Assembly: GCF_019635935.1 (NCBI RefSeq)
Contig: NZ_JAHBYN010000001.1
Location: forward strand, 1,364,001 to 1,428,000
DNA length: 64,000 nt
Source: Parvibaculum sp.
GTDB lineage: Bacteria > Pseudomonadota > Alphaproteobacteria > Parvibaculales > Parvibaculaceae
Direction of reading: 5' to 3'
Shown here: in pieces, positions 46,430 through 56,029 of the stretch
Numbering within the stretch: the stretch's first letter is position 1
Layout of the letters: every line of letters begins with the position of its first letter
Notes under the pieces: model-generated
Databases searched by the model: none
The model's input: the letters and a program-made list of their open reading frames with translations, nothing else
Told to the model about the DNA's origin: nothing
Made by a program: the position numbers and the translations under genes

Positions 46430-46668
46430 GCGTACCACCTGGTACCTCATCCAGACGCGGTCCCTGTTCGTATTCATCCGCCAACACACGCAGCACGCCG
46501 ATCAGCGCTTCAAAGGTCCGCGGCCCATCAGAGACCATGCCCTCAAATCCCGGGTCAATTGACGGCAGGCGAACGGGGAGCAGGCGAACGCGCACGCCCT
46601 CCCGATCGGTTCGGGTCTCGACCATCGCATATCCCGCAAGCTCGTCTACGCTGTTGCGCCCGCGCGTG
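46430..46668 (-). pseudogene. Remnant of AbiEii-type toxin gene, 3' part
   Basis: This stretch aligns in nucleotide and protein sequence with the last quarter of the intact AbiEii-like gene at 58092-58841: VRLLPVRLPSIDPGFEG and DGPRTFEALIGVLRVLADEY are nearly identical there. The copy lacks the nucleotidyltransferase core and has lost the stop codon of the intact gene (CTA to CCA), so the frame reads on. It joins directly to an AbiEi remnant, showing a deletion of about 560 bases between the two blocks. Confidence 0.8.
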
Positions 46669-46671
46669 GAT

Positions 46672-46800
46672 TGACGGTGATATCTTCATCGCCTCGCGCA
46701 ACCCCGGGCGATATCTCTCTATCCGCACGCAGCTCACCCAGGATCACATCCGCTCGCTTCAGGCCAAGGCTCAGGCAGAGTGCCGCGAGATCGGATGAAA
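46672..46800 (-). pseudogene. Remnant of AbiEi-type antitoxin gene, 3' part
   Basis: Translates to LAALCLSLGLKRADVILGEL then RADREISPGVARGDED, matching the C-terminal part of the intact antitoxin at 58819-59295 (LAALCLSLGLKRADMTLSEL). The N-terminal winged-helix region is missing. It lies in the same orientation as the intact system, 11.4 kb away, so the two form direct repeats flanking the catabolic cluster. Confidence 0.78.
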
Positions 46801-46978
46801 TCTGACCTGACGGTGTGGTCGCCTCCCACGCGCGGCATCTGAGTGCCGTGACTGTGACCGTTGTTGGACACATCCAGGAAAGCCGTCCACGCAATCAGGC
46901 TGTTAGCCTATCAAGATCATCGCAGCCTCCGCGAGGATCGTTAGACTCGCCCTCCTGCGATGCGCAGGGAACGAGAAC

Positions 46979-48403
46979 ATGAACATGTTCGACAAGTATT
47001 TCATCGGCGGCAAATGGGTGGACGCATCGGTGCGGCCGCGGCAGATCCTGCTGAACCCCGCGACCGCAACGCCTTACGGCGAAGTAGCGCTTGGTACGGC
47101 CGAAGACGTTGATGCCGCCGTGCAAACGGCACGTAAGGCATTTTCCCGCTTTTCCGAAACGACGGCCGGGGAGCGCCAGTCGATGCTGCAGCGCGTGCTC
47201 GACATCTATGAACGACGGCTTGCGGCATTCGCCGATGCGATTACCGTCGAAATGGGTGCGCCGAAAACGCTCGCATATGAGGCGCAAGCTGCCGCCGGAG
47301 CGGATCATCTCCGTGCGACGATCGAGGCGCTTGAAAACTTCGCGATCGAACGACCGGCCACCGGCAATGTGCGGCTGCGCCGCGAGGCTGTTGGCGTCTG
47401 CGCGCTGATCACGCCCTGGAACTGGCCGATGAACCAGATTGCCGGAAAGGTTGCCCCTGCAATCGCCGCCGGATGCACCATGGTGCTGAAGCCGAGCGAG
47501 TTGACGCCGATGTCGGCCGTACTTTTCGCGGAGGTGCTGGAGGAAGCGGGCGTTCCCGCGGGCGTCTTCAATCTGGTGCATGGCGACGGGCCAAACGTCG
47601 GCACCGCCATGGCCGCACATCCGCTTGTCGATATGGTCTCCTTCACCGGTTCGACCGCCGCGGGCGTTCAAGTCGCGATCAACGCCGCGCCGACGGTAAA
47701 ACGCGTGACACAGGAACTCGGCGGTAAATCGCCGAACATTCTGCTTCGCGACGCAGACTTCAGCACAGCGGTCAGAAACGCTGTCGAAGGATGCATGGAG
47801 AATACGGGTCAGTCCTGCAACGCTCCGACACGGCTCATTGTGCCGGCAGAACGGCACGATGAGATCGCCGAGTATTGCGCGGAAATTGCGAAAAGCCTGC
47901 GTGTCGGCGATCCGCGGGACAGCAAAACCGATATTGGCCCCGTCGTCTCGCTCGCACATCTAGAACGCGTTCGCAATTACATCCGAATCGGACGTCAGGA
48001 AGGCGCTGTTCTGGTGACGGGCGGAGCGGAGGCGGTCGAGGAACTCGGTGCCGGCTATTTCGTGAAACCCACCGTCTTCGCTCATGTCCGACCCGAAATG
48101 ACTGTAGCGCGGGAGGAAATCTTCGGGCCGGTTCTGTCCATCGTCTCCTACCGCGATGAGGATGAAGCTATCCGGATCGCGAACGACACGCCTTACGGGC
48201 TTGCGGCCTATGTGTCGTCGGGCGACGGGGAACGCGCGATGCGGGTAGCACGGCAGCTTCGTGCAGGCCAGGTCCAGATCAACGGCGCGGCGCCGCCCGC
48301 CGCCGCTCCCTTCGGCGGCTACAGGCAATCCGGCAACGGGCGCGAGGGCGGCATTTTCGGGATCGAGGATTTCACGGAGATAAAAGCCGTGGCGCTTCCC
48401 TGA
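46979..48403 (+). CDS. Aldehyde dehydrogenase family protein
   Basis: A 474-residue NAD(P)-dependent enzyme. The catalytic Glu246 is in TQELGGKSPN and the nucleophile Cys280 is in NTGQSCNAPTR. LITPWNWPMNQIAGKVAPAI and FGPVLSIVSY are standard blocks. It oxidises an aldehyde to the acid in the cytoplasm. It opens the catabolic cluster and is followed by an amidase on the same strand after 78 bases. The likely substrate is an aldehyde produced by the nearby aminotransferase or Rieske oxygenase. Precise specificity cannot be read. Confidence 0.92.
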   Translation: MNMFDKYFIGGKWVDASVRPRQILLNPATATPYGEVALGTAEDVDAAVQTARKAFSRFSETTAGERQSMLQRVLDIYERRLAAFADAITVEMGAPKTLAYEAQAAAGADHLRATIEALENFAIERPATGNVRLRREAVGVCALITPWNWPMNQIAGKVAPAIAAGCTMVLKPSELTPMSAVLFAEVLEEAGVPAGVFNLVHGDGPNVGTAMAAHPLVDMVSFTGSTAAGVQVAINAAPTVKRVTQELGGKSPNILLRDADFSTAVRNAVEGCMENTGQSCNAPTRLIVPAERHDEIAEYCAEIAKSLRVGDPRDSKTDIGPVVSLAHLERVRNYIRIGRQEGAVLVTGGAEAVEELGAGYFVKPTVFAHVRPEMTVAREEIFGPVLSIVSYRDEDEAIRIANDTPYGLAAYVSSGDGERAMRVARQLRAGQVQINGAAPPAAAPFGGYRQSGNGREGGIFGIEDFTEIKAVALP

Positions 48404-48481
48404 CCTTTACGCTGGCCCAATAAGGATATGGCGTGCAGCCAACCCTATCCCGCTTAATATGCGGGAAAAGGGGACTTCCGC

Positions 48482-49930
48482 ATGACCGACAAGCTCGACC
48501 TCGCTTATATGCCCGCCGCGACGCAACTTCGGCTCTATCGCTCGAAGCAGCTTTCGCCGGTGGAGGTGCTCGAAGCGCAGCTCGCGCGAGCCGACGAGGT
48601 AGAGCCCAAAATCAACGCCTTCGCCTGGAAATTCTACGACGAGGCGCGAAAGGCGGCGAGAGGCGCCGAAGCGCGCTACATGAGCGGCGAAGCGCGGCCG
48701 CTCGAAGGTGTGACGCTGGCGGTGAAGGACGATACGGACCTTGAAGGCAAGGCGACGGCGTCGGGCTCGAAGCTCTTTCTCGATTATGTCGCGCGCACCT
48801 CACACCCCATGGTGCAGCGCTTCCTCGACGCCGGCGCGATCGTTCATGCAAAGACGACGGTGCCGGAATTCTGCATCTGCACGGTAACGACATCGCACCA
48901 CTGGGGCACGACGCGCAATCCCTGGAACCTCGAATACGGGCCGGGCGGTTCTTCTGGCGGTTCAGGCGCGGCGCTTGCGGCCGGCACGACTACGCTCGCG
49001 ACCGGAAGCGATTCAGGCGGTTCGATCCGTATTCCAGCTGGCGTCAACGGCGTCTGCGGTTTCAAGGCGCCCTATGGCCGATTTCCAACCGTCGTACCAT
49101 GGACACTCTCGCCCCAATCCGTCTATGGGCCGATGGCGCGCAGCATGACCGATCTTGCAACGATGTACGATCTCGGCAACGGGCCTGCGTCCTACGACCA
49201 CACGGCGCTTCAAAAGAACACGCTGCCGGATCCGATGCGGACGGTCGCCGGCATGCGCATCGCCTATAGCCCCGATCTCGGCTTCGCGCATGTAGACCCC
49301 GAAGTGCGCGCCAACACCGAACGCGCGCTGAAACACTTCGAAGCGCTCGGGGCGCATGTCGAGGAAGTGGCGGTTAACTGGACCGATGAAAAGGTGCAGG
49401 AGGCATTTCACGGTACCCTGCTCACCGGATCGTGGCGGGCTTTCTTCGACCAGATCCAGGAGATGATTTCCGATCCGAAGGAGGTTTCGGACCAGTATCA
49501 TAGTCTCTACCAGAAGATGCTTTCGCTCCCGAAGAACGCGGCGGAAACGGCGGCGATGCTGGTGGCGGAAATGAACACCGAAATTCACGCGATCTTCAGC
49601 GCCGGTTTCGACGCCATCGTTTCGCCGACGACGGGCCTGCCATCGATCCCCGCGGCAACCAACCACGCGACGGACAGCGTGACGATCAACAATATGACGG
49701 TCGACTCGATGACCGGATGGTGTCTCGCCCATCCCTTCAACCTGCTTTATCTCTATCCGATCGTCGTGGCGCAAACAGGTCGCGCGGCGAACAATGTGCC
49801 GACGTCGATCCAGATCATCGGCGACCGCTATGACGACAATACGGTGTTCGCACTTGCAAGCGCCTATGAGCGCGTGGTGGAACCGCTCTACAAGGACGGC
49901 GCCTTTCCGGATTTCCGCAGCGAGATCTAG
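48482..49930 (+). CDS. Amidase (amidase-signature family)
   Basis: A 482-residue amidohydrolase with the Ser-cisSer-Lys triad: Lys82 (LAVKDDTDLEG), Ser157/158 (GPGGSSGGSGAALAAG) and nucleophile Ser181 (GSDSGGSIRIPA). It hydrolyses an amide to acid and amine or ammonia. AAAAGGGG precedes the ATG. Its stop overlaps the stop of the convergent MFS gene by 4 bases. Context suggests an amide-containing or nitrogenous substrate. Confidence 0.92.
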   Translation: MTDKLDLAYMPAATQLRLYRSKQLSPVEVLEAQLARADEVEPKINAFAWKFYDEARKAARGAEARYMSGEARPLEGVTLAVKDDTDLEGKATASGSKLFLDYVARTSHPMVQRFLDAGAIVHAKTTVPEFCICTVTTSHHWGTTRNPWNLEYGPGGSSGGSGAALAAGTTTLATGSDSGGSIRIPAGVNGVCGFKAPYGRFPTVVPWTLSPQSVYGPMARSMTDLATMYDLGNGPASYDHTALQKNTLPDPMRTVAGMRIAYSPDLGFAHVDPEVRANTERALKHFEALGAHVEEVAVNWTDEKVQEAFHGTLLTGSWRAFFDQIQEMISDPKEVSDQYHSLYQKMLSLPKNAAETAAMLVAEMNTEIHAIFSAGFDAIVSPTTGLPSIPAATNHATDSVTINNMTVDSMTGWCLAHPFNLLYLYPIVVAQTGRAANNVPTSIQIIGDRYDDNTVFALASAYERVVEPLYKDGAFPDFRSEI

Positions 49931-51162
49931 CTTCCGCCCTCGCGCCGGTCCGTGACGAGGGCGGGCGCGGCGCCGGCCAGCGCCGCAAGCCCGAGCGCCA
50001 GAATGGCGACCCCGAAGGCCACCACATAGGACGTGCCGTCGATCGCGAAGCCGATGAAGGCGGGGCCGAGCCCCGCGCCAATGGAGGCGACGATCATGCC
50101 CCAGACCGCAAGCCGGCCCGTGCGATCGAGCGCCGCCTGCACCGCCTGGAAATAGGGCGCGACGACGGCCCAGGCGACACTCTGGACGATCAGACCAGCG
50201 ACGAAGACCGCGGCCGCCACATGCGAAGCAGCAAAGACAACAACGGGCACCGTGTAGACGGCGAGTGCCAGCATCAGCGGCCGGAAGCGACCGTAGCGCG
50301 CGCTCAGAACGATGACGAGGATTGTGCCCGGAATGCCGCAGAGGGAGGAGAGCGCTAGCGTCTGCGCCGCCCCCTCCGCCGAGAGACCGACAACCTCGCC
50401 ATAGCGCAACATGTAACTCCAGAGGCCGATGGCGGCGATGTTGAAAAGGCCGAAAGCAAGGACGGACATGAGTTTCAGCATGGCTGGATGTTCCGCCTCG
50501 GCGGCAGCGTCCGCGTGCTCCAGCACTTCCGCGACGGCGGGGCGAAGCGGCACCGAGCCGCCATTGAGGCCTAGCAGCGGATAGAGGATGAGGGAAACGG
50601 CCGCAAGCGCGAGAAGCGCCGCATAGACGCTCGCCGCGCCAAGATACGACAGCAGCGCCGGGATCGCCGCGATCAGCACGGCGGCAAGCACAAATTGCAG
50701 CATGATGTACATGCCGAAGCCGCGCGCCGCGTTTTCCTGACGGCCGATCCAGTTGGTCGTCGCGCCGACCAGCAATCCGACGCCGAGGCCCTGCACGGCG
50801 CGCAGCGCGGAGAGCTGCAGCATGTCGGAAGCGAGAATGGAGAGCAGGTCGCCGCAGATACCGAGAAGGAGCCCGAGCCGCGCAATACGTGGCAGGGACC
50901 AGCGCGAAACAAGGAAGAGCGAAAGACAAAGCCCGAGCGTTGCGGCGAGCACGTTTACCGTCGCGACCTCGCCCGCCATGCGCTCGGTGAGACCAATATC
51001 GGATATCCATGCGCCAACAAGACTCGGCAAGGCGGACGCTACGATCGCACCGTAGGTGCCGCAGGCGGCGACAAGAAAAAGAACGGCCGATCCGCCGGGA
51101 TCGAGCCCTCGCCACCAGCCCTGCCGTACCGCGTCCCCGCTCATGCCGGCCTCTTCGCTCAT
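49927..51162 (-). CDS. Major facilitator superfamily transporter
   Basis: A 411-residue protein with about twelve hydrophobic segments and the usual loop between helices 2 and 3 (FLVSRWSLPRIARLGLLLG). The start at 51162 is preferred (GTGAGG upstream); a longer frame to 51297 overlaps the DUF1329 gene and is unlikely. It is probably the substrate importer or an exporter for the catabolic cluster. It is the last gene of the four-gene minus-strand group. Substrate not identifiable. Confidence 0.85.
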   Translation of the reverse strand: MSEEAGMSGDAVRQGWWRGLDPGGSAVLFLVAACGTYGAIVASALPSLVGAWISDIGLTERMAGEVATVNVLAATLGLCLSLFLVSRWSLPRIARLGLLLGICGDLLSILASDMLQLSALRAVQGLGVGLLVGATTNWIGRQENAARGFGMYIMLQFVLAAVLIAAIPALLSYLGAASVYAALLALAAVSLILYPLLGLNGGSVPLRPAVAEVLEHADAAAEAEHPAMLKLMSVLAFGLFNIAAIGLWSYMLRYGEVVGLSAEGAAQTLALSSLCGIPGTILVIVLSARYGRFRPLMLALAVYTVPVVVFAASHVAAAVFVAGLIVQSVAWAVVAPYFQAVQAALDRTGRLAVWGMIVASIGAGLGPAFIGFAIDGTSYVVAFGVAILALGLAALAGAAPALVTDRREGGS

Positions 51163-51265
51163 ATCCGCATGCCTCACAACAATGGAAAAGGGCAGGAGCT
51201 TTCGCTCCCGCCCTGCCCCGGCATTCGCGCATTCCCCGCTGAAACAGGCGGGGTCCCCCCGGAAC

Positions 51266-52621
51266 TCAGCGCGTGCCCCGCTTGCGAAGTGCGCCAACCT
51301 CGAACATATCGTCGGTTACCGAATCGGCCGCATGAAAGTCCGGCCGCCGGTCATCGTTGAAAACGAGGTCGAGAATATAGCGCTCAGCCTGGAAGTCATA
51401 AAGCGCCTGACCGAAGCCAAAACATGTCGGGACGTCGTAGGCGTTGACGGTGGTTTCCTCTTGATAACGCCACAGACCGCCACGACCGTCATACATATCC
51501 GCCGCAACGACACGCCAGCTGTCTTCGTCGATGTAGAAGGTTCGGCGCGGCATGATATGGCGCGTGCCCTGCTTCACGGTCGCTTCGACGACCCAGACGC
51601 GGTGCAGCTCGTAGCGCGTTGCATCGCGGCTCGGGAAGTTCGGTCCCACAAGATCGCGAACGCTGTTCTTCGAATGCGCGAACTCATAGTTGTTGTACGG
51701 GATATAGAGTTCCTTCTTCCCGACCAGTTCCCAGTCGTAGCGGTCGAGGCGGCCGTTATACATGTAAAGCTGGTCGGAGGCGCCGAGGCCTTCGTAGCCC
51801 GACACGGGGTTGTCGTAGGAGAGGGTCGGCGCGCGGCGTACGCGGCGGAGACCGGTGCTGTAGAACCAGGCATTGCGCTCGCCGTTCAGCGTTTCGTGAA
51901 CGAGATAAGCCTCACCCGCGACGCGGGCCGGCGCAATGTAGGTGCTGAGATATTTGAGCTGCACGTTTCCGAGATCGCCAAAGGTCTGGCGCTCCGGATT
52001 GTAGAAATTGGAAAGACGCAATTCGTCCCATTTCAGCGGCACGTACTGACCGCCCGCGCTGACGACGGCGGTCGTTCCGAGAACGCTTCGCGCGATGCCT
52101 TCGAATGCCACACGGTGATTCCACATCGCTTCCGCGCCCGACTGCGGCAGCGGGAACGGGAAGCCGCCCGGCAGGGCGTCGACCAGATCGTGCGTCGCCG
52201 GATCGAGCCGCGCCTTGCCAACACCTTCCCGGGTCTTTTCGTAGACCGAGGCCGGAAAGGCGCAGCTGCGGCGCGTCGGGTAGACGTCCATCCGGTAGTC
52301 CGCGTAGCGTTCGAGTAGCGCGATCTGACCCGCGGCGAGGTTCTCCCGGTAGCTGTCGAGATTGCCATTCGTTATCGAGAAGAGTTTCGTGTCGGCGGCG
52401 TAAGGATCGACATAGTCGCCGCCTCGCGCATAGCCCGCAGGCGGCGTAACGATGCCGCCATCCCATGCCGGGATCGTGCCCGACGCATTGCCGGACGTTT
52501 CGGCGCCAAGCGGCGTCAGCCGCCCACCGAGATCGGCCGCACCGTCGGCCTGTGCGAAACCCGACCCGAAAATCATGCCGCATGTGAAGAGAGCGGCAGT
52601 CGCGAAAACCCGTGTAAACAT
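51266..52621 (-). CDS. Exported DUF1329 protein
   Basis: A 451-residue protein with a signal peptide (ATAALFTCGMIFGSGFAQA) and the DUF1329 start LGGRLTPLGAETSGNASGTIPAWDGG (two blocks). Conserved WKWDEL-like PLKWDEL, FYNPERQTFGDLG, and DEDSWRVVAADMYDGRGGLW blocks follow. DUF1329 proteins are outer-membrane or periplasmic (LolA-like) and pair with DUF1302 proteins in clusters for breakdown of hydrophobic compounds. The partner lies 38 bases upstream. Confidence 0.9.
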   Translation of the reverse strand: MFTRVFATAALFTCGMIFGSGFAQADGAADLGGRLTPLGAETSGNASGTIPAWDGGIVTPPAGYARGGDYVDPYAADTKLFSITNGNLDSYRENLAAGQIALLERYADYRMDVYPTRRSCAFPASVYEKTREGVGKARLDPATHDLVDALPGGFPFPLPQSGAEAMWNHRVAFEGIARSVLGTTAVVSAGGQYVPLKWDELRLSNFYNPERQTFGDLGNVQLKYLSTYIAPARVAGEAYLVHETLNGERNAWFYSTGLRRVRRAPTLSYDNPVSGYEGLGASDQLYMYNGRLDRYDWELVGKKELYIPYNNYEFAHSKNSVRDLVGPNFPSRDATRYELHRVWVVEATVKQGTRHIMPRRTFYIDEDSWRVVAADMYDGRGGLWRYQEETTVNAYDVPTCFGFGQALYDFQAERYILDLVFNDDRRPDFHAADSVTDDMFEVGALRKRGTR

Positions 52622-52659
52622 CTTTCTCCCCTTTCGCCTTCCGTTACTTCACATGCCGC

Positions 52660-54375
52660 CTAGAAGGCATAGGAAACTGTCAGGGTCGCAAAGTCGCGAT
52701 CCCGCGAGAAGTTCATGTAGCCGCCACCGGAGTTCCTCGTGTAGGAGACGCCGAGCGCCCATGTGGACTGGTAGTCGGCGTTCAGGCGCAGTGTGACCTG
52801 CCGGCGCGCATCGATATGCGAGTCCGTCATCGCGTAGTCGAGCGCGGTTCCATTTACGTCATGGCGGAACGAGAGGCCCGGATAGAGCACCCAGGGCGTG
52901 CCGAAGACGCCCTGATAGCTGCCGGTGATATCGAGTATGTAGCCGACGGCATCGGAGTGACCGAAGGTACCCGCCGGCTTGCTGTCGAAATGCGTCCAGG
53001 CCATTTCGCCGATGAAGGTGATGTCGTCCATGCCGAACGTGCGGATGACCGTGCCGAAAACCGGTGCGGCGGGGCCCGCCGAATAAAGCGCATTCAGGAT
53101 CGTCTGTGTACGATTTTCGCGGATGAAGCCCTGCTCGACCGCCGTTCCGGTGAAGCCGACCGGATCGACGAGGAACGCCGTGGTGGCCGCCGCCGTGAAG
53201 GGATCGGCGAGCGGAATGGCGTAGTCAGGCTGATAGGCAACATCGACGCCGAACGAGATATCCTGCCAGACGAAGCTTGCGCTGGCACCGAAGAGGTCCT
53301 GGTCGGAAACATAGTTTCTGAAATAGGCCGTCGGATAACAGCCGAAGATCGGATCGCAAGCTGCGAATGCGCCGACGACCGGCACTTTCTGATGATAGCG
53401 CATGTAGTAGAGGCCGAGCTCCGTCTGCAGCATTTCGCTGAAGTAGAGCGCCGAGATGCCCCACTGGCCGGAATGCGACGGCCGCTGGTCGGCGACCAGC
53501 GGAATGCCGGTACCGAGCAGGAACTGGGTCGGCGCATCGACGCCCGAGGCTGCCGGATCGCCGAAGCCGCCAAATGCCGGGCCGTAGAAAAGACCGACTG
53601 CGCCGGGCCCGACCGCGTCTTCCAACGAGAAGAAGGTTCCGACGGGGTCGAGTTCGGTTTCGTTCCAGCGGAACTGGTAGTAGGCCGAAACATCGAGATT
53701 GGAGACGGGTGCAAACCGCGCCAGGGCCATCGGGGCCGGCAGGAAGGCTTCCTTGATCTCGGCGCCGGCGCCGCGCAGCTTCGTCACGTCGAACGCGTTG
53801 GTCTCCGCGATGCCGCCGCCGTAGAAGATGCTCTCGCCCCAGTTGATCACCTGGTTGCCGAGCCGGAAATGAACCGGAATGCCCATGTCGACATCGCCGT
53901 ACACATAGGCGTCCAGCAGACGTGCGCGGCGGCCGACGCGGCTGACCGCGGCATCGGTCAGGTCGGTGCGGCGCGTCGATTCCTTGTCGCTTTGTATCGC
54001 GTCGAAGAAGTAGCTGCCGCGCAAGAAGAAGCCGAGGTCTTCAAGCTTGACTTCGAGCTCGGAGAGGCCCGATACCGGCGCGGAGAAGACATCCCACTTG
54101 TCGTAGTTCAGATTGCCGTCGTCGTAGTTGTCGGTCAGGCCGTCATTCGCGCAGCCCTGAGGGTTGGCGACGCTGATATACATGCACTTGCGGCCGGACG
54201 TCCGCATCGCGGCGCCAGCGGAGATCGTCGTATCGAAGGAGATATCCGCATTTCCGTATTTGAACTGCATGGCGAATGCCACATCGGGAACGGCGACGAC
54301 AGCGGCCATCAGGCCCCCCGCCACGAGCCCCATCGACAGAAACGAAATACCCGAGTGCCCGCGACGATCCAACAT
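52660..54375 (-). CDS. DUF1302 outer-membrane protein
   Basis: A 571-residue beta-rich exported protein. ATG at 54375 is preceded by GGGGG. The signal peptide ends in VPDVAFA; the mature start MQFKYGNADISFDTTISAGA is typical for DUF1302, and GDVDMGIPVHFRLGNQVINWGES is a conserved core. Alternating hydrophobic strands and a C-terminal aromatic residue (VSYAF) fit an outer-membrane barrel. It probably lets a hydrophobic substrate through the outer membrane together with the DUF1329 product. Second gene of the minus-strand operon. Confidence 0.9.
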   Translation of the reverse strand: MLDRRGHSGISFLSMGLVAGGLMAAVVAVPDVAFAMQFKYGNADISFDTTISAGAAMRTSGRKCMYISVANPQGCANDGLTDNYDDGNLNYDKWDVFSAPVSGLSELEVKLEDLGFFLRGSYFFDAIQSDKESTRRTDLTDAAVSRVGRRARLLDAYVYGDVDMGIPVHFRLGNQVINWGESIFYGGGIAETNAFDVTKLRGAGAEIKEAFLPAPMALARFAPVSNLDVSAYYQFRWNETELDPVGTFFSLEDAVGPGAVGLFYGPAFGGFGDPAASGVDAPTQFLLGTGIPLVADQRPSHSGQWGISALYFSEMLQTELGLYYMRYHQKVPVVGAFAACDPIFGCYPTAYFRNYVSDQDLFGASASFVWQDISFGVDVAYQPDYAIPLADPFTAAATTAFLVDPVGFTGTAVEQGFIRENRTQTILNALYSAGPAAPVFGTVIRTFGMDDITFIGEMAWTHFDSKPAGTFGHSDAVGYILDITGSYQGVFGTPWVLYPGLSFRHDVNGTALDYAMTDSHIDARRQVTLRLNADYQSTWALGVSYTRNSGGGYMNFSRDRDFATLTVSYAF

Positions 54376-54503
54376 GGAAACCCCCTTTTTGTGTTCCGCT
54401 CTCCCCGGAGCGCTCCCCAAGCAACACCGCCAGACAATCGCGGCCATCGTGAAAGCTAGACCGCCGGGCGACCGGTGCGATATGTCCTAAATGGGACAAG
54501 CCG

Positions 54504-55907
54504 CTATTCGGCCGCGACCCCCTCTCGAACAAGTTCGTCAGCCGTGTCGATGATGGCGTCGTGGAGCACGTCGGCGATAAAGTCGATCTCGCTCCTCTCA
54601 AGCGTCAGCGGCGGCGACAAGACGTTCAGATGGGCGAGCGGCCGGACCAGAAGGCCGCGCTTCTGACAATGGCGCCATATGCGCTTGCCGATGCGCACGT
54701 CGTCGGCGAAGAGCTCCTTGCGGCCCTTGTTCGCCACATATTCGATGCACATCATGAAACGTCGGCCGCGGACGTCGCCGACAAGCGGCAGATCGGCAAG
54801 CGGAGCCAACCGTTCCTCAAAGTAGGGGCCGATCTCCCGCACCCGTTCGCAGATGCGCTCGCGCTCGATAATCTCGATGTTCTTGAGGGCGGCCGTGCAT
54901 GCGACCGCGTGTCCGGTATAGGTGAAGCCGGTATTGAAGTAAGTGCCCGGGCGGCACAGCACTTCGTAGATTTCATCGGAGAGAATGACGGCGCCCGCCG
55001 GCACATACCCTGAAGTCAGGCCTTTTGCGCAAGTGATGATATCCGGAACGAAACCGAAGTAGTCCTGCGAGGCAAAGAAATGCCCCAGGCGCCCAAAGGC
55101 TGTGACCACTTCGTCGGCAATATAGAGAACACCGTATTTCCGGCAGATTTCGATCATGCGCGGATGGTAGTCGACGGGAGGCACGATGACGCCGCCCGAA
55201 CCCTGGATCGGTTCGGCGATGAAGCAGGCGACATTTTCGGGGCCGAGCTCGAGGATTTTCGCCTCGAACTCCGCAACCAGAAGCTGGGTGAATTCCGCCT
55301 CCGTGACACCGTCCGGACGGCGATAAAGCCCCGGCGATGCGATGTGATGAATGAACGCGGTTTCGGCACTCCAGTCCGTCGAGTAGCCCCGATCGCTCAG
55401 CGACGCGGTGAGATAGGTGCTGCCGTGATAGGACTTGTCGCGCGTGATGATGTGCCGGCGGGACGGTTCGCCGCGACGGATGAAATAGTGGTGAACGAGG
55501 CGAATGGCCGAATCGGCGGCTGTCGATCCCCCGGTCGTGAAGAGCACGCGGTTGAGCGAGCCCGGCGCGCGCGTGGCGAGGGCTTCGGCGAGCGCGGCCA
55601 TGGGCGCAGAGGTTAGATCGTCGAACGGCGAATAGTAGTCGAGAGTACGAATTTGGCTCGCAACGGCATCGGCCATTTCGTCACGCCCGTGACCGATATT
55701 GACGCACCACATGCCGCCGAGGCCGTCCAGAAACTTCCGTCCGTCCTCGCCATAGACGTAGTTTCCCTTCGCCGAAGCGATGACCGTGCGATCCGCCGCC
55801 TCCATCACCGATAAATCCGTAAACGGATGAATATTGTGGCGCCGGTCGGCGCTCTCTACGCCGGATTCATTGAGATTTCGCTCGGCGAGGCTCAAGAGGT
55901 TCTCCAT
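54504..55907 (-). CDS. Class-III aminotransferase (omega-transaminase type)
   Basis: A 467-residue PLP enzyme. Lys295 in TCAKGLTSGYVP binds PLP; LYIADEVVTAFGRLG holds the conserved Asp; FTTGGSTAADSAIRLVHHY is the cofactor-phosphate loop. It transaminates an amine or beta-amino acid to a ketone or aldehyde. First gene of the minus-strand operon with DUF1302, DUF1329 and MFS. Divergent from the LuxR regulator, which probably controls it. Product aldehyde could feed the aldehyde dehydrogenase. Confidence 0.9.
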   Translation of the reverse strand: MENLLSLAERNLNESGVESADRRHNIHPFTDLSVMEAADRTVIASAKGNYVYGEDGRKFLDGLGGMWCVNIGHGRDEMADAVASQIRTLDYYSPFDDLTSAPMAALAEALATRAPGSLNRVLFTTGGSTAADSAIRLVHHYFIRRGEPSRRHIITRDKSYHGSTYLTASLSDRGYSTDWSAETAFIHHIASPGLYRRPDGVTEAEFTQLLVAEFEAKILELGPENVACFIAEPIQGSGGVIVPPVDYHPRMIEICRKYGVLYIADEVVTAFGRLGHFFASQDYFGFVPDIITCAKGLTSGYVPAGAVILSDEIYEVLCRPGTYFNTGFTYTGHAVACTAALKNIEIIERERICERVREIGPYFEERLAPLADLPLVGDVRGRRFMMCIEYVANKGRKELFADDVRIGKRIWRHCQKRGLLVRPLAHLNVLSPPLTLERSEIDFIADVLHDAIIDTADELVREGVAAE

Positions 55908-56029
55908 GCAAACGTATCGTCGGATGGTTATTTCTAACCGATCCCCCCTTCGCGATCTGTGGCCTTGGTAGGCTATAGGGCACGCGCAAGCGGGCTGGGC
56001 ATGGTGACGGACCGTGCTAAACTTGGCCC

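Noticed and set aside
49013..51232. Long open frame (739 codons) on the minus strand spanning two genes
   Set aside because: It is in another frame of the MFS gene and antisense to the amidase, both of which have firm motifs.
52816..54459. Open frame (547 codons) on the plus strand
   Set aside because: Antisense to the DUF1302 gene; composition rich in Ala, Arg, Glu and no domain.
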